Part shown: piece after piece, positions 38,975 to 49,668 of the stretch
Numbering within the stretch: the first letter of the stretch is position 1
How the letters are laid out: each line of letters opens with the position of its first letter
DNA from: Micromonospora thermarum
Lineage (GTDB): Bacteria; Actinomycetota; Actinomycetes; Mycobacteriales; Micromonosporaceae
Length of the DNA stretch: 64,000 nt
Direction of reading: 5' to 3'
Assembly (NCBI RefSeq): GCF_012034245.1
Contig: NZ_JAATEO010000008.1
Coordinates: 1-64,000 of the forward strand
The notes under the pieces: model-generated
Told to the model about the DNA's origin: nothing
The model's input: only the letters and a program-made list of their open reading frames with translations
Databases searched by the model: none
Translations under genes and position numbers: made by a program

Positions 38975-41900
38975 CTACTCCGTCGGCGGCAGCGGCGACG
39001 TGCGGCTCCTGGGCAGCCGCAGCACCTCGAACTGGTCGGTGCCGTCGACCAGCGCCGCCGAGGGCGCCGGCCGGGCGACGGCCCCGCCGGCAGTACCGGT
39101 GGTTCCACCGGCCGACCCCGCGGTCCCGGCGCCCGGTCTCGTCGCGGCGCCGGTCACCGCCAACTCCCGCTCGACGGCCGGATCGGTGGTCTCCGGGCCG
39201 GCGCCCACGGACGGAGCCTCGGGCAGCACCCCGCGCCGGCGGGCACGGCGGGCCCGGAACGACTCCTTCGTGTGCTCCACCATCGCGTACAGGGTCGGCA
39301 CCAGGACCAGGGTGAGCAGCGTCGAGCTGAGCAGGCCGCCGATCACCACGATCGCCAGCGGCTTCGAGATGAAGCCGCCCTCACCGGTGAGCCCCAGCGC
39401 CATCGGCAGCAGCGCGAAGATCGTGGCAACGGCGGTCATCAGGATCGGCCGCAGCCGGCGGCGACCGCCCTCGACCACCGCCTCCCGGACGCCCACGCCC
39501 TGCGCCCGGTACTGGTTGACCAGGTCGAGCAGCACGATCGCGTTGGTCACCACGATGCCGACCAGCATGAGTACGCCGATCAGCGCGGGAACGCCCAGCG
39601 GGGTGCCGGTGGCCAGGAGCAGGCCGATCGCCCCGGTCGCCGCGAACGGGACGGAGACCAGCAGGATCAGCGCCTGGGTCAGGCTCCGGAACGTCGCCAC
39701 CATGATCAGGAAGACGATCGCGATGGCGGCCAGCACCGCCAGGCCGAGGTCGGCGAAGGCCGCCTCCTGGTCCGCGCTGACGCCGCCGATGGCGAAGGTC
39801 GCCCCCGGCACGTCGATCGCGTCCAGCTTCTTCTGCAGCTCCTGGCTGGTCTTGCCCAGGTTGGAGCCGGTGGCCGTACCGGTGACCGAGACGCTGCGCT
39901 CGCCGTCGATGCGGGTGACCTGCTGCGGCCCGTCGACCTCGGCGATCGTCCCGATGTCGTCCAGCGTCACGGCGCCGATCCGCATCGTCCGCAACTGCTC
40001 GACGGTGGCCGGCGGCTGGCCGGCGGAGCGCAGCACCACGGGCTGCTGACCGCCGTCGAGCGTCACCTGGCCCAGCGGAGCGCCCCGGTACGCCTGCGCG
40101 ACCAGCTGCCCCACCGCCGCCTCGGTGAGCCCGACCCGGGCGGCGGCCGCCCGGTCGACGGTGACGTCGACACGCTTCCCCTGGTCGGCGAGGCTGGTCG
40201 TCACGTCCTCGACGCCGGACAGGCCCTTCATCGCCGCCACGGCCTCGTCGGCGGCCCGCTGCAGCGTCGCCGGGTCGGCGGCCTGGACGACCACCTCCAG
40301 CTGGTTGGCCGAGGCGCCGCCCTGCCCGGCGCCGAACCGGAACTCGCCGGCGCCCGACCCGAGCGCGTCGAACTTCTCCCGGAGGACGCCGCGCATCTCC
40401 TTGGCGTCCGTGTCCCCGCTGAGGGCGAGGTTCCAGGTGGCGACGTTGTTGCCGCCGGTGCTGGCCCACGGGGTGTCCCCGGACCCGGCCGTCAGCTGGT
40501 ACGTCTCGACACCCTCGGTGCCGGCCAGCACCTCCTCGACCCGGCGGGCCGCCGCGTCCGTGCCGGCCAGGCCGGTGCCCGCCGGCAGCTCCTGGGTGAT
40601 GGTCATGGTGTCCTGGCCGGAGTCGTCCAGGAAGTTGGTCTCCAGCTGGCGGGACAGGCCGAAGGTGCCGAAGAGGACCAGCACGCCGAGCCCGAGGGTG
40701 ATCCAGCGGGTGGCCCACGTACGGGTGGCGAAGCCGATGACCGGCAGGTATCCCCGCTGCAACGGGCTGCGCAGCTCCTTCTCCTCCGCCGCCCGGCGGA
40801 CGTCCGCCTTCACGGCGTCGCCGGCCGGCTTCAGGAACCAGTACGCCAGCACCGGGATGACGGTGAGCGACCCGAGCAGCGAGGCGAGCAGGGCCACCGT
40901 GACGGTGATCGCGAACGGCGCGAACAGCTGCCCGACGAACCCGCCGACCAGCGCGATCGGCGCGAACACGGCGACGGTGGTGAGCGTGGAGGCGGTCACC
41001 GCGCCGGCCACCTCGCGGACGGCGGTGAGGATGGCCTCCCGCTTGGCCTCGCCGTACTCCAGGTGCCGTTTGATGTTCTCCAGCACCACGATCGAGTCGT
41101 CCACCACCCGGCCGACCGCGATGGTCAGCGCGCCGAGGGTGAGCAGGTTGAGCGAGTAGTCGCCGATCCACAGCGCGATCAGCGCGACCACCACCGACAG
41201 CGGGATGGAGACCGCGGTGACGAGAGTGGACCGGACCGACAGCAGGAACACCAGGATCACGACGACCGCCATCACGAGACCCAGCAGGCCCTCGGTGGTG
41301 AGGCTCTCGATCGACTTCTCGACGAAGGGCGCCTGGTCGAAGACGACGGTCAGCTCGGCGCCGGACGCGCCGCGCAGGTCGGCGAGCCGGTCCCGGATCT
41401 CGTGCGAGATCTCCACCGCGTTGCCGTCCGGCGTCGCGGTGACGGCGACGCCCAGGCTGTCCTTGCCGTTCGTCCGCGTGATCGCCGTGGCCGGCACGGG
41501 CTGCTGCTCGACGGTCGCCACGTCCCGGAGGCGGACCGAGGGCGGGGCGACCACCAGGTTGCGCAGGTCGTCCAGGTCGGCCAGCGGCGTACCGACCTGG
41601 ACCGGGAGGGTACGGCCCTCGGCGACCACCGCACCGGCGGGGACCACGACCCCGTTGGCCCGCAGCGCCTCACCGATCGCGCCGGGCCGGATCCCGGCCG
41701 CAGCGAGCTTGTTCTGGTCCGGCGTGATCGCCACGACCTCGTCGCGGGTGCCGGTCACCTCGACGGTGCGGACGCCCTCGATCGCCTCCAGCTCGGGCAC
41801 GACCGTGTCGCGGAGCCTCTCGCCGAGCGCGCGCAGGTCCCCGCCGGACGCGGCGAGCACCACCGCCGGCAGATCGTCCGTGCCACCGGCGACGACCTGG

Positions 41901-42277
41901 GGGTCCACCCCCTCGGGCAGTTGGGCGTCGACCCGGTTGAGCGCGGTCTGCATCTTGTTGACCACGTCGTCCAGGTCGGTGCCGAACTCGTACTGCACCT
42001 GGACGGTCGCCGAGCCCTCACGCGAGGTCGAGGTGATCTTCTCCAGCCCCGGGATGCCCTGGAGGCTGTTCTCGATGGGCTCGGTGACCTGCGACTCGAC
42101 GACCTCCGGACCGGCGCCGGGGTACGCCGCCACGACGAAGGCGGCCGGGAACTCCAGCGACGGCAGGAGTTGCTGCTTCAGCGACGGCACGGCGAACGCT
42201 CCGAACGCCGTGGCCACCACCGCGATGAGGGCGACCAGCCCTCGGTTGGCGAGACTGAATCTGGCGAGCAGCGACAT
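38975..42277 (-). CDS. RND family exporter (HAE1/SwrC-like)
   Basis: A 1,100-residue pump with the full RND layout: a span at the N-terminus (about 12-30), a large outer loop, six spans, a second outer loop (about 560-850) and five more spans. Span 4 carries the proton-relay pair in VGRVVDDSIVVLENI; PIALVGGFVGQLFAPFA and GIVVTNAIVLLDLVNQYR are further family motifs. No membrane-fusion or outer-membrane partner is nearby, as for SwrC of Bacillus. The C-terminal tail (about 1,040-1,100) is Gly/Thr/Ala-rich and low in complexity. It sits between thrC and thrB. Confidence 0.9.
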   Translation of the reverse strand: MSLLARFSLANRGLVALIAVVATAFGAFAVPSLKQQLLPSLEFPAAFVVAAYPGAGPEVVESQVTEPIENSLQGIPGLEKITSTSREGSATVQVQYEFGTDLDDVVNKMQTALNRVDAQLPEGVDPQVVAGGTDDLPAVVLAASGGDLRALGERLRDTVVPELEAIEGVRTVEVTGTRDEVVAITPDQNKLAAAGIRPGAIGEALRANGVVVPAGAVVAEGRTLPVQVGTPLADLDDLRNLVVAPPSVRLRDVATVEQQPVPATAITRTNGKDSLGVAVTATPDGNAVEISHEIRDRLADLRGASGAELTVVFDQAPFVEKSIESLTTEGLLGLVMAVVVILVFLLSVRSTLVTAVSIPLSVVVALIALWIGDYSLNLLTLGALTIAVGRVVDDSIVVLENIKRHLEYGEAKREAILTAVREVAGAVTASTLTTVAVFAPIALVGGFVGQLFAPFAITVTVALLASLLGSLTVIPVLAYWFLKPAGDAVKADVRRAAEEKELRSPLQRGYLPVIGFATRTWATRWITLGLGVLVLFGTFGLSRQLETNFLDDSGQDTMTITQELPAGTGLAGTDAAARRVEEVLAGTEGVETYQLTAGSGDTPWASTGGNNVATWNLALSGDTDAKEMRGVLREKFDALGSGAGEFRFGAGQGGASANQLEVVVQAADPATLQRAADEAVAAMKGLSGVEDVTTSLADQGKRVDVTVDRAAAARVGLTEAAVGQLVAQAYRGAPLGQVTLDGGQQPVVLRSAGQPPATVEQLRTMRIGAVTLDDIGTIAEVDGPQQVTRIDGERSVSVTGTATGSNLGKTSQELQKKLDAIDVPGATFAIGGVSADQEAAFADLGLAVLAAIAIVFLIMVATFRSLTQALILLVSVPFAATGAIGLLLATGTPLGVPALIGVLMLVGIVVTNAIVLLDLVNQYRAQGVGVREAVVEGGRRRLRPILMTAVATIFALLPMALGLTGEGGFISKPLAIVVIGGLLSSTLLTLVLVPTLYAMVEHTKESFRARRARRRGVLPEAPSVGAGPETTDPAVERELAVTGAATRPGAGTAGSAGGTTGTAGGAVARPAPSAALVDGTDQFEVLRLPRSRTSPLPPTE

Positions 42278-42328
42278 CGGCTGGACTCACTCCTGGAGAG
42301 GGACTGCGGTGCGGGGTGGGGAAAGTGT

Positions 42329-42360
42329 GCCCCACCCGATCTCGGCGGTTCCGGTGGGGC
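42329..42360 (-). terminator. Possible hairpin after thrC
   Basis: GCCCCACC (42329-42336) and GGTGGGGC (42353-42360) form eight-base arms with a 16-base loop. A second small hairpin, GTCCCGCCGACGGGAC, follows at about 42373-42388, nearer the thrC stop. Together they could separate thrC from the RND gene. Confidence 0.45.
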
Positions 42361-42402
42361 TCCGCCCGCGGTCCCGCCGACGGGACGGCTCCCGGGAGGG
42401 GA

Positions 42403-43452
42403 TCAGACCAGGTCGAGGGAGCGAGCCGCGGCCAGCGGATCGTTGGCGATGGTGACCGGTGCGGGGGCCGTGGAGATGGCCCACTCCGGGTCCTTCAGGC
42501 CGTGACCGGTGACGGTGCAGACGACCGTCGAGCCAGGCGGCACGGCGCCCGCGGCGGCCTGCTGGAGCAGCCCCGCGACGCTGGCCGCGCTGCCCAGCTC
42601 GACGAAGATGCCGACCTCCCGGGCGAGCAGCCGGTACGCCATCAGGATCTCCCGGTCGGTGACCGCGGCGATCAGCCCACCGGAGGCGTCCCGGGCGTCG
42701 AGCGCCTTCGTCCAGCTCGCCGGGTTGCCGATCCGGATGGCGGTGGCGATGGTCGACGGTTCACGGACCACCTGGCCGGTGACGATCGGCGCCGCGCCGG
42801 ACGCCTGGAAGCCGTACATCTTCGGGGTCCGCGTGATGTTGCCGGCGTCCCGTTCCTCCGAGTAGCCCAGCCAGTAGGCGGAGATGTTGCCGGCGTTGCC
42901 GACCGGCAGGCAGTGGATGTCCGGCGCGTCGCCGAGCGCCTCGACGATCTCGAACGCGGCGGTCTTCTGGCCGTGCAGCCGGTCGACGTTCACCGAGTTG
43001 ACCAGGGCGACCGGGTAGTCCTGGGCGAGCTTCGCGGCCAGCGACAGGCAGTCGTCGAAGTTGCCGCTCACCTGGAGCAGCCGGGCGCCGTGGACCAGCG
43101 CCTGCGCGAGCTTGCCCAGCGCGATCTTGCCCTGCGGCACCAGCACCGCGCAGGTCAGGCCGGCGCGGGCGGCGTACGCGGCGGCCGAGGCGCTGGTATT
43201 GCCGGTGGACGCGCAGATGATCGCCTTGTTGCCGGCCTCGACCGCCTTGGAGACCGCGACCGTCATGCCCCGGTCCTTGAAGGAGCCGGTCGGGTTGGCA
43301 CCCTCGACCTTGAGCCAGACGTCGCAGCCGATCCGGGACGACAGCACCGGCGCGGGCAGCAGCGGCGTGTTCCCCTCGTGCAGGGTGACGACGGGAGTGG
43401 CCTCGGTGACCGGCAGCCGATCCCGGTACGCGTCGATGAGACCCCGCCACAT
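42403..43452 (-). CDS. thrC: Threonine synthase
   Basis: A 349-residue PLP enzyme converting O-phosphohomoserine to threonine. The PLP lysine is in [30 protein letters not shown], the phosphate-cup motif [16 protein letters not shown] and the late TGHGLKDP are family landmarks. The length fits the short actinobacterial type. It follows hom by 111 bases and is followed by exporter genes, not thrB. Confidence 0.95.
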   Translation of the reverse strand: MWRGLIDAYRDRLPVTEATPVVTLHEGNTPLLPAPVLSSRIGCDVWLKVEGANPTGSFKDRGMTVAVSKAVEAGNKAIICASTGNTSASAAAYAARAGLTCAVLVPQGKIALGKLAQALVHGARLLQVSGNFDDCLSLAAKLAQDYPVALVNSVNVDRLHGQKTAAFEIVEALGDAPDIHCLPVGNAGNISAYWLGYSEERDAGNITRTPKMYGFQASGAAPIVTGQVVREPSTIATAIRIGNPASWTKALDARDASGGLIAAVTDREILMAYRLLAREVGIFVELGSAASVAGLLQQAAAGAVPPGSTVVCTVTGHGLKDPEWAISTAPAPVTIANDPLAAARSLDLV

Positions 43453-43563
43453 GTCGTACTCCTCCGCCTCTGCTCCCGGCCGCGCCGGGTCCCGTCAAGC
43501 CTGGACCAGCCACCCCGGGCGGCCTCCGGCGCACCCTCCGCCACCCACCAGGCGGGACACGGG

Positions 43564-44889
43564 TCAGGCCCCGCCCTCGACCCGCAGCACGCTGGCCACC
43601 GACCGGACGATGTCCAACCCGCGCAGCTCGCGGACGGTCGCGGCGAGCGCGGCGTCCGGTGCGACGTGGGTGACGATGACCAGGTCGGCGTCCTCGCCAC
43701 GGCCGGCCGCGCCCTCACCGGCCGGCCCCTGCCGGACGGTCGCGATCGAGACGTCGTGCCGGGCGAACACGCCGGCCACCGCGGCCAGCACACCCGGACG
43801 GTCGGTCACGTCGAGGCTGATGTGGTAGCGCGTCAGCGCCTCCCCCATCGGGCGCACCGGCAGGTCGGCGTACGCGGACTCACTGGCCGCGCGGACCCCG
43901 GCGAGCCGGTTGCGGGAGACCGCCACCACGTCGCCGAGCACGGCGCTGGCCGTCGGCGCGCCGCCCGCGCCCCGGCCGTAGAACATGAGCTGCCCGGCCG
44001 CCTCCGCCTCGACGAAGACCGCGTTGAACGCGTCGCCGACGCTGGCCAGGGGGTGGGTCAGCGGGATCATCGCCGGGTGCACCCGGACGCTGACCGTCTC
44101 GCGGCCGGCCGCGTCCGCGCCCCGGGCGGCGATGCAGAGCAGCTTGATGGTGCAGCCCATCGCCTTGGCGCTGGCCACGTCGGCGGCGGTGACCTCGGTG
44201 ATCCCCTCGCGGTGCACGTCGGCCGCGCTGACCCGGGTGTGGAACGCCAGCGAGGCGAGGATCGCGGCCTTGGCCGCCGCGTCGAAGCCCTCCACGTCGG
44301 CCGTCGGGTCGGCCTCGGCGTACCCCAGCTCGGTCGCCTCCTCCAGCGCCTCGGCGAAGCCGGCGCCGGTGGCGTCCATCGCGGAGAGAATGAAGTTGGT
44401 GGTGCCGTTGACGATGCCGGTCACCCGGGTGATGCGGTCACCGTGCAGCGACTCGCGCAGCGGCCGCAGCAGCGGGATCGCGCCGGCCACCGCCGCCTCG
44501 TAGTAGAGGTCGCCGCCGCCCTCGGCCGCCGCGTCGTGCAGCGAGCCGCCGTCCTCGGCGAGGAGCGCCTTGTTCGCCGTGACGACGCTCTTGCCGGCCC
44601 GCAACGCCTCCACGAGCCAGCCCCGGGCCGGCTCGATGCCGCCGACGACCTCGACCACGACGTCGACGTCGTCGCGTTTGATCAGGCCGAGCGGGTCGGT
44701 CGTGAACAGCGCCGGGTCGACCGGCAGGTCGCCGCGGTCACGGCCGATCCGGCGTACGGCGATGCCGGCGATCTCCAGCGGCGCGCCGATCCGGGCGGCG
44801 AGGTCGGCGGACTGCTCGTGCAGCAGCCGGACGACCTCGCTGCCGACCGTGCCGCAGCCGAGCAGCGCCAAACGCACAGGTGACGTCAT
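43564..44889 (-). CDS. hom: Homoserine dehydrogenase with ACT domain
   Basis: A 441-residue NAD(P)-dependent enzyme. The nucleotide loop [15 protein letters not shown] is at the start; the catalytic Lys lies in [26 protein letters not shown] and [11 protein letters not shown] follow. The C-terminal ACT domain (about 350-441, [20 protein letters not shown]) allows feedback inhibition by threonine. Its ATG overlaps the lysA stop by four bases, so it is coupled to lysA. Confidence 0.95.
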   Translation of the reverse strand: MTSPVRLALLGCGTVGSEVVRLLHEQSADLAARIGAPLEIAGIAVRRIGRDRGDLPVDPALFTTDPLGLIKRDDVDVVVEVVGGIEPARGWLVEALRAGKSVVTANKALLAEDGGSLHDAAAEGGGDLYYEAAVAGAIPLLRPLRESLHGDRITRVTGIVNGTTNFILSAMDATGAGFAEALEEATELGYAEADPTADVEGFDAAAKAAILASLAFHTRVSAADVHREGITEVTAADVASAKAMGCTIKLLCIAARGADAAGRETVSVRVHPAMIPLTHPLASVGDAFNAVFVEAEAAGQLMFYGRGAGGAPTASAVLGDVVAVSRNRLAGVRAASESAYADLPVRPMGEALTRYHISLDVTDRPGVLAAVAGVFARHDVSIATVRQGPAGEGAAGRGEDADLVIVTHVAPDAALAATVRELRGLDIVRSVASVLRVEGGA

Positions 44890-46271
44890 CCCACATCCAA
44901 AGCGAGCAGGTCCTCTTCGGTCTCCCGCCGGACGATCAGGCGCGCCTGGCCGTCCCGCACCGCCACCACCGGCGGGCGCGGCACGTGGTTGTAGTTGCTG
45001 GCCATGCTCCGGCAGTACGCACCCGTGCCGGGCACCGCGACAAGATCTCCGGGCTGCACGTCGGCGGGCAGGAATTCATCCTTCACCACGATGTCCCCGG
45101 ACTCACAGTGCTTTCCCACCACGCGGGCGAGCATCGGCTCGGCGGCGCTCGACCGGGAGGCCAGGGTCGCCGAGTACGAGGCGTCGTACAGCGCGGTGCG
45201 GATGTTGTCGCTCATGCCCCCGTCGACGCTCACGTACGTCCGGATCCCGTCGACGTCCTTGACCGTCCCCACCTCGTAGAGGGTGAACACGGCCGGCCCG
45301 ACGATCGCCCGGCCGGGCTCGATGGACAGGTGCGGCACGGCGAGCCGCTCGGCGGCGCACTCCGCGTCGACGATCTTCCGCAGCCGCTTCGCCAGGTCGG
45401 CCGGCGTGGCCGGGTCGTCCTGGGTCGTGTACGCGATGCCGAAGCCGCCGCCCAGGTCCAGCTCGGGCAGTTCCACGCCGCGCGCGTCGCGGATCTGCGC
45501 CTGCAACGCGAGCACCCGGCGGGCGGAGACCTCGAAGCCGCTCGCGTCGAAGATCTGCGACCCGATGTGCGAGTGCAGGCCACGCAGCTCCAGCACGTCC
45601 TCGTCGAGGATGCGCAGCGCGGCGGCGATCGCCGCGCCGCCGGCCAGCGAGAAGCCGAACTTCTGGTCCTCGTGGGCGGTGGCGATGAACTCGTGGGTGT
45701 GCGCCTCGACGCCGACGGTCACCCGGACCAGCACCCTCGGCCGGACGCCCCGCTCCCGCGCCAGCGCGGTCAGCCGGTCGATCTCCTGGAACGAGTCGAC
45801 GATGATGCGGCCCACCCCGGCGTCCAGCGCCCGGGTCAGCTCCGCGACCGACTTGTTGTTGCCGTGGAAGCCGATCCGCTCCGGCGGCATCCCGGCCGCG
45901 AGCGCGGTGGCCAGCTCCCCGCCGGTGCAGACGTCGAGGTGCAGGCCCTCCTCGGCGATCATCCGGACCACCGCGCGGCAGAGGAACGCCTTGCCGGCGT
46001 AGTAGACGTCCTCGGTGGGGAACGCGGCGCGGAAGTCCCGGCAGCGCGCCCGCAGGTCGTCCTCGTCCAGCACGTACACCGGGGTGCCGAACTCGGCCGC
46101 GACGTCGCGGACCGGGAGGCCCGCGACGGCGAGCGCGCCGTCGGCCCCCCGCGCGACGTTCCGCGGCCACAGCTGCGGCACCAGGGCGTTGACGTCGACC
46201 GGCGTACGCAGCCACGCCGGCCCCCGGCTGCCGATGTCCCCGTGCAGGGCACCGGCCTCGTGCGCGCGCAC
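44886..46271 (-). CDS. lysA: Diaminopimelate decarboxylase
   Basis: A 461-residue fold-III PLP enzyme for the last step of lysine synthesis. The PLP lysine is in [35 protein letters not shown] and [15 protein letters not shown] form the PLP and substrate pocket, and [10 protein letters not shown] carries the active-site Cys from the partner subunit. GTG 46271 shares its first base with the argS TAG (TAGTG). Its loss would need external lysine. Confidence 0.95.
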   Translation of the reverse strand: MRAHEAGALHGDIGSRGPAWLRTPVDVNALVPQLWPRNVARGADGALAVAGLPVRDVAAEFGTPVYVLDEDDLRARCRDFRAAFPTEDVYYAGKAFLCRAVVRMIAEEGLHLDVCTGGELATALAAGMPPERIGFHGNNKSVAELTRALDAGVGRIIVDSFQEIDRLTALARERGVRPRVLVRVTVGVEAHTHEFIATAHEDQKFGFSLAGGAAIAAALRILDEDVLELRGLHSHIGSQIFDASGFEVSARRVLALQAQIRDARGVELPELDLGGGFGIAYTTQDDPATPADLAKRLRKIVDAECAAERLAVPHLSIEPGRAIVGPAVFTLYEVGTVKDVDGIRTYVSVDGGMSDNIRTALYDASYSATLASRSSAAEPMLARVVGKHCESGDIVVKDEFLPADVQPGDLVAVPGTGAYCRSMASNYNHVPRPPVVAVRDGQARLIVRRETEEDLLALDVG

Positions 46272-47935
46272 TACATCCGCTCCGGAGCCGAGACGCCGAG
46301 CAGGCGGAGCCCGTTGGCGATGACCACCCGGGTCGCGTCGTTCAGCCAGAGCCGGGCCCGGTGCAGGTCGGTGACCTCCTCGTCGCCGCGGGGCAGGACC
46401 CGGCAGTTGTCGTAGAACCGGTGGTACGCCCCGGCCAGGTCCTCCAGGTAGCGGGCCACCCGGTGCGGCTCGCGCAGCTCGGCGGCGGCCGCAACCACGG
46501 CGGGGAACTCGGCGAGCGCCTTGAGCAGCTCGTTCTCCTTGTCGTGGTCGAGCAGCTCCGGGTGGAAGGCCGCGGCGTCACCGCGGGTCAGGCCGACCTC
46601 CGCCGCGTTGCGGCCGACGCTGGCCGTACGGGCGGCCACGTACTGCACGTAGTAGACCGGGTTGTCGCGGGTGGCCCGGGTCCACAGCTCGATGTCGATG
46701 TCGATCGGCGAGTCGCTCGAGTAGCGCGCCAGCGCGTACCGGGAGGCGTCCACGCCGATCGCCTCGACCAGGTCCTCCAGGGTGACGACGGTGCCGAACC
46801 GCTTGCTCATCCGCACCGGGACGCCGTCGCGCACCAGGTTGACCAGCTGGCCGATGAGGATCTCGAGGTTGCGGTCCGGGTCGTCGCCGAAGCAGGCGGC
46901 CATCGCCTTCATCCGGCCGATGTAGCCGTGGTGGTCGGCGCCGAGCATGATCACGACCCGCTCGAAGCCACGCTCCCGCTTGTCCAGGTAGTACGCGCAG
47001 TCGGCGGCGAAGTACGTCCACTCGCCGTTGGACTTGCGCAGCACCCGGTCCTTGTCGTCGCCGAAGTCGGTGGTGCGCAGCCAGGTGGCGCCCTCGGCCT
47101 CGTACGTGTTGCCCTGCTCCCGCAGCCGGTTGAGCGCGTGGTCCAGCTCACCCCGGTCGTGCAGGTCCTTCTCGTTGAAGTACGTGTCGAACTCCACGCC
47201 GAAGTCGCGCAGCGAGGACTTGATCTCGGCGAACATCAGCTCGACGCCCTCGACCCGGAACACCTCCTGGGCGGCGGCGTCGTCGAGCGTCAGCACCTCC
47301 GGCCGCCGGGCCCGCACCTGCTCCGCGATCTCCGCGATGTACGCCCCGGCGTAGCCGTCCTCGGGAGCGGGCTCGCCCTTGGCGGCGGCGAGCAGCGAAC
47401 GGGCGAACCGGTCGATCTGCGAGCCGGCGTCGTTGAAGTAGTACTCCGTGCCGACGTCGGCCCCGGTGGCGCGCAGCAGCCGGCTCAGCGCGTCACCCAC
47501 GGCCGCCCAGCGGACCCCGCCGATGTGCACCGGGCCGGTCGGGTTCGCCGACACGAACTCCAGATTGATCTTCTGGCCGGCGAGCCGGTCGCTGCGGCCG
47601 TACTCCGCGCCGGCCTCGACGATCGCGCGGGCGAGCTGGCCCGCGGCGGCCGCGTCGAGACGGATGTTGAGGAAGCCCGGGCCGGCGATCTCCACCGACT
47701 TGACCCCCGCGGCCCGGCCGAGCTGCTCGGCCAGAGCGGCGGCCAGCTCCCGCGGCGGCACGCCCACCTTCTTGCTGAGCTGGAGCGCCAGCGTCGAGGC
47801 GTAGTCACCGTGCTCGGGGTTCCGGGGTCGCTCCACCGCCGTTCGCTCCGGCAGGGCGGAGCGGTCCAGGCCCCGCTCGGTGAAGACGGCGTGGGCTGCG
47901 GTGAGGACGACCTCGGCGAGTTCTGCGGGAGTCAC
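46271..47935 (-). CDS. argS: Arginyl-tRNA synthetase
   Basis: A 554-residue class I synthetase. The HIGH-type motif reads [17 protein letters not shown] and the KMSKS-type motif [11 protein letters not shown]. The N-terminal Add1 domain and the C-terminal anticodon-binding helices ([22 protein letters not shown]-like) are present. It heads the argS-lysA-hom chain, joined by overlapping stop/start codons. A tRNA-Arg gene lies 2.7 kb away on the other side. Confidence 0.95.
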   Translation of the reverse strand: MTPAELAEVVLTAAHAVFTERGLDRSALPERTAVERPRNPEHGDYASTLALQLSKKVGVPPRELAAALAEQLGRAAGVKSVEIAGPGFLNIRLDAAAAGQLARAIVEAGAEYGRSDRLAGQKINLEFVSANPTGPVHIGGVRWAAVGDALSRLLRATGADVGTEYYFNDAGSQIDRFARSLLAAAKGEPAPEDGYAGAYIAEIAEQVRARRPEVLTLDDAAAQEVFRVEGVELMFAEIKSSLRDFGVEFDTYFNEKDLHDRGELDHALNRLREQGNTYEAEGATWLRTTDFGDDKDRVLRKSNGEWTYFAADCAYYLDKRERGFERVVIMLGADHHGYIGRMKAMAACFGDDPDRNLEILIGQLVNLVRDGVPVRMSKRFGTVVTLEDLVEAIGVDASRYALARYSSDSPIDIDIELWTRATRDNPVYYVQYVAARTASVGRNAAEVGLTRGDAAAFHPELLDHDKENELLKALAEFPAVVAAAAELREPHRVARYLEDLAGAYHRFYDNCRVLPRGDEEVTDLHRARLWLNDATRVVIANGLRLLGVSAPERM

Positions 47936-48035
47936 CGAACCATGTTATCGGGGGTAGACTCGGTCCCCGCGGCGGCGACCCAGCATGTGAACCCGGCCCG
48001 CCAGATCCCCTGACCGACCGACCTGACGAGGCACG

Positions 48036-48824
48036 ATGAGCATCAGCACCCCGGGCGGCCCGGAGCGCCGTCCGACCGTGGTCAGCACCGGCAAGAAGCC
48101 GGCCGCCGGCAAGGCGGGGTCCGGCAAGCCCGGGTCCGGCAAGCCGGGCACTTCGCGCGCGGGTGGCGGGGGCAAGGGCCCACGCAAGCCGATCGCACCG
48201 GTCAAGGTGAGCCAGGGTCGCAGCTGGGGTCCGATCGCACTGTTCACCGCCGTCGGCCTGCTCGCCGTCGCCATCATCGGGTACGGCGCCTGGGCAACCT
48301 TCCAGGGCTCGAAGCCGTGGGAAGACCGGGCGAACGCGATCGACGGCATGGTCAACTTCCGCGAGAAGGACCCGGAGCTGGTCAAGGGCGGCAACCACCA
48401 GCAGGGCTCGATCCAGTACTCGGTCCTCCCCCCGGTCGCCGGCCCGCACAACGACGCCTGGCAGAACTGCATGGGTGACGTCTACGACGCACCGATCGCC
48501 AACGAGCACGCGGTGCACAGCCTGGAGCACGGCGCGGTCTGGGTCACCTACCAGCCGAACCTGCCGGCCGACCAGGTCGAGAAGCTCGCCGGGAAGGTGC
48601 GCGGCAACGAGAAGCTGTTCATGAGCCCGTACGAGGGCCTCGACAAGCCGATCTCGCTGCAGGCGTGGGGCTACCAGCTCAAGGTCGACAACGCCGACGA
48701 CGGCCGCATCGACGAGTTCATCAAGACCCTGAAGGTGAACGCCTCGATCGAGGGCCCGACCGCCCTCTGCAACCAGGGCGTCACCGCCACCGGCACCACT
48801 CCCCGCCAGTTGCAGCAGCAGTAA
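48036..48824 (+). CDS. DUF3105 membrane-anchored extracellular protein
   Basis: A 262-residue protein. The N-terminal 60 residues are Lys/Gly/Pro-rich with repeated GSGKPG units, then one membrane span (about 66-88) and an outer DUF3105 domain with HAVHSLEHGAVWVTYQP, two Cys (NCMGD and LCNQG) and several His. The His/Cys content suggests metal or disulfide chemistry but no role is known. It reads away from argS; TAGACT at about 47955 on the plus strand may be its -10 box. The DUF305 gene follows after eight bases. Confidence 0.82.
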   Translation: MSISTPGGPERRPTVVSTGKKPAAGKAGSGKPGSGKPGTSRAGGGGKGPRKPIAPVKVSQGRSWGPIALFTAVGLLAVAIIGYGAWATFQGSKPWEDRANAIDGMVNFREKDPELVKGGNHQQGSIQYSVLPPVAGPHNDAWQNCMGDVYDAPIANEHAVHSLEHGAVWVTYQPNLPADQVEKLAGKVRGNEKLFMSPYEGLDKPISLQAWGYQLKVDNADDGRIDEFIKTLKVNASIEGPTALCNQGVTATGTTPRQLQQQ

Positions 48825-48832
48825 GGACTGCC

Positions 48833-49501
48833 ATGACCGCGCCCACGAGCCTCGACAGCGACAGCGGCGAGACCACGGCCACCGACGACGGTGACCAGGT
48901 GTCCGCCCGCCGGTTCGGCACCCTCGCGGTGGCGCTCGCCGTCGTGGTCGGTCTCCTGCTCGGGTACGCGGGGGGCCTGCTCACCCCCCGCCTCACCCAA
49001 CCCGGGGACGCCTCGGTGGAGGCGGGCTTCGCGCGGGACATGACCACCCACCACGCCCAGGCGGTGGAGATGGGGCTGATCGCGTTCCAGCGCGGCACGG
49101 ACCAGGAGGTCCGGACGATCGGCGGCGACATCGCCCTCGCCCAGCAGGGCGACATCGGCGCCATGCAGACCTGGCTGCGCTCCTGGGAGCTGGACCCGAC
49201 CGGTTCCCAGCCCCGGATGGCGTGGATGCCGGACGGCACCAGGATGGTCCGCGACGGGCTGATGCCCGGCATGGCCACCTCGGAGCAGATGGCGCAGCTG
49301 CGCGAGGCCCAGGGCAAGGAGCTGGACGTCCTCTTCCTGGACCTAATGATCAAGCACCACATCGGTGGCATCCACATGGTGGACGCCCTGCTCGACGCGA
49401 GCGACGAGCCGGACGTGGTCCAGGCCGCGCAGACCATGAAGAACACCCAGCAGACCGAGCTGACCAACCTCCAGAACGCCCTCAAGCGCATCCAGGGCTG
49501 A
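48833..49501 (+). CDS. DUF305 protein with His/Met-rich helical bundle
   Basis: A 222-residue protein with one N-terminal membrane span (about 28-48) and an outer DUF305 four-helix bundle. Two matching motifs stand out: DMTTHHAQAVEMG and DLMIKHHIGGIHM, each with paired His and nearby Met, spaced as in DUF305 copper-binding proteins such as CopM of cyanobacteria. A metal-handling role is inferred. The ATG was chosen over an in-frame start inside the DUF3105 gene. A strong terminator follows. Confidence 0.83.
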   Translation: MTAPTSLDSDSGETTATDDGDQVSARRFGTLAVALAVVVGLLLGYAGGLLTPRLTQPGDASVEAGFARDMTTHHAQAVEMGLIAFQRGTDQEVRTIGGDIALAQQGDIGAMQTWLRSWELDPTGSQPRMAWMPDGTRMVRDGLMPGMATSEQMAQLREAQGKELDVLFLDLMIKHHIGGIHMVDALLDASDEPDVVQAAQTMKNTQQTELTNLQNALKRIQG

Positions 49502-49520
49502 GTCCGCTCGCGGCGTCCGA

Positions 49521-49558
49521 GAAAGGCCCGCACCGCCGGTCGGCGGTGCGGGCCTTTC
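49521..49558 (+). terminator. Hairpin terminator after the DUF3105-DUF305 pair
   Basis: GAAAGGCCCGCACCGCCG and CGGCGGTGCGGGCCTTTC are exact complementary arms with a two-base loop, 19 bases beyond the stop. Confidence 0.85.
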
Positions 49559-49668
49559 GCTGTGCGGTTCCCGAGCTCGACTCAGTCCGAGTTGTCTGTT
49601 TCGGGCGATGTGGGGCGTCCGACCGAATCCATCACTAAGAGAAGTTTCTCCACACATATCGTGACCAG

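Noticed and set aside
39272-42505. A 1,077-codon open frame on the plus strand
   Set aside because: It is the antisense of the RND exporter gene, has a composition dominated by Arg, Gly and His, and shows no domain; long antisense frames are expected at this GC content.
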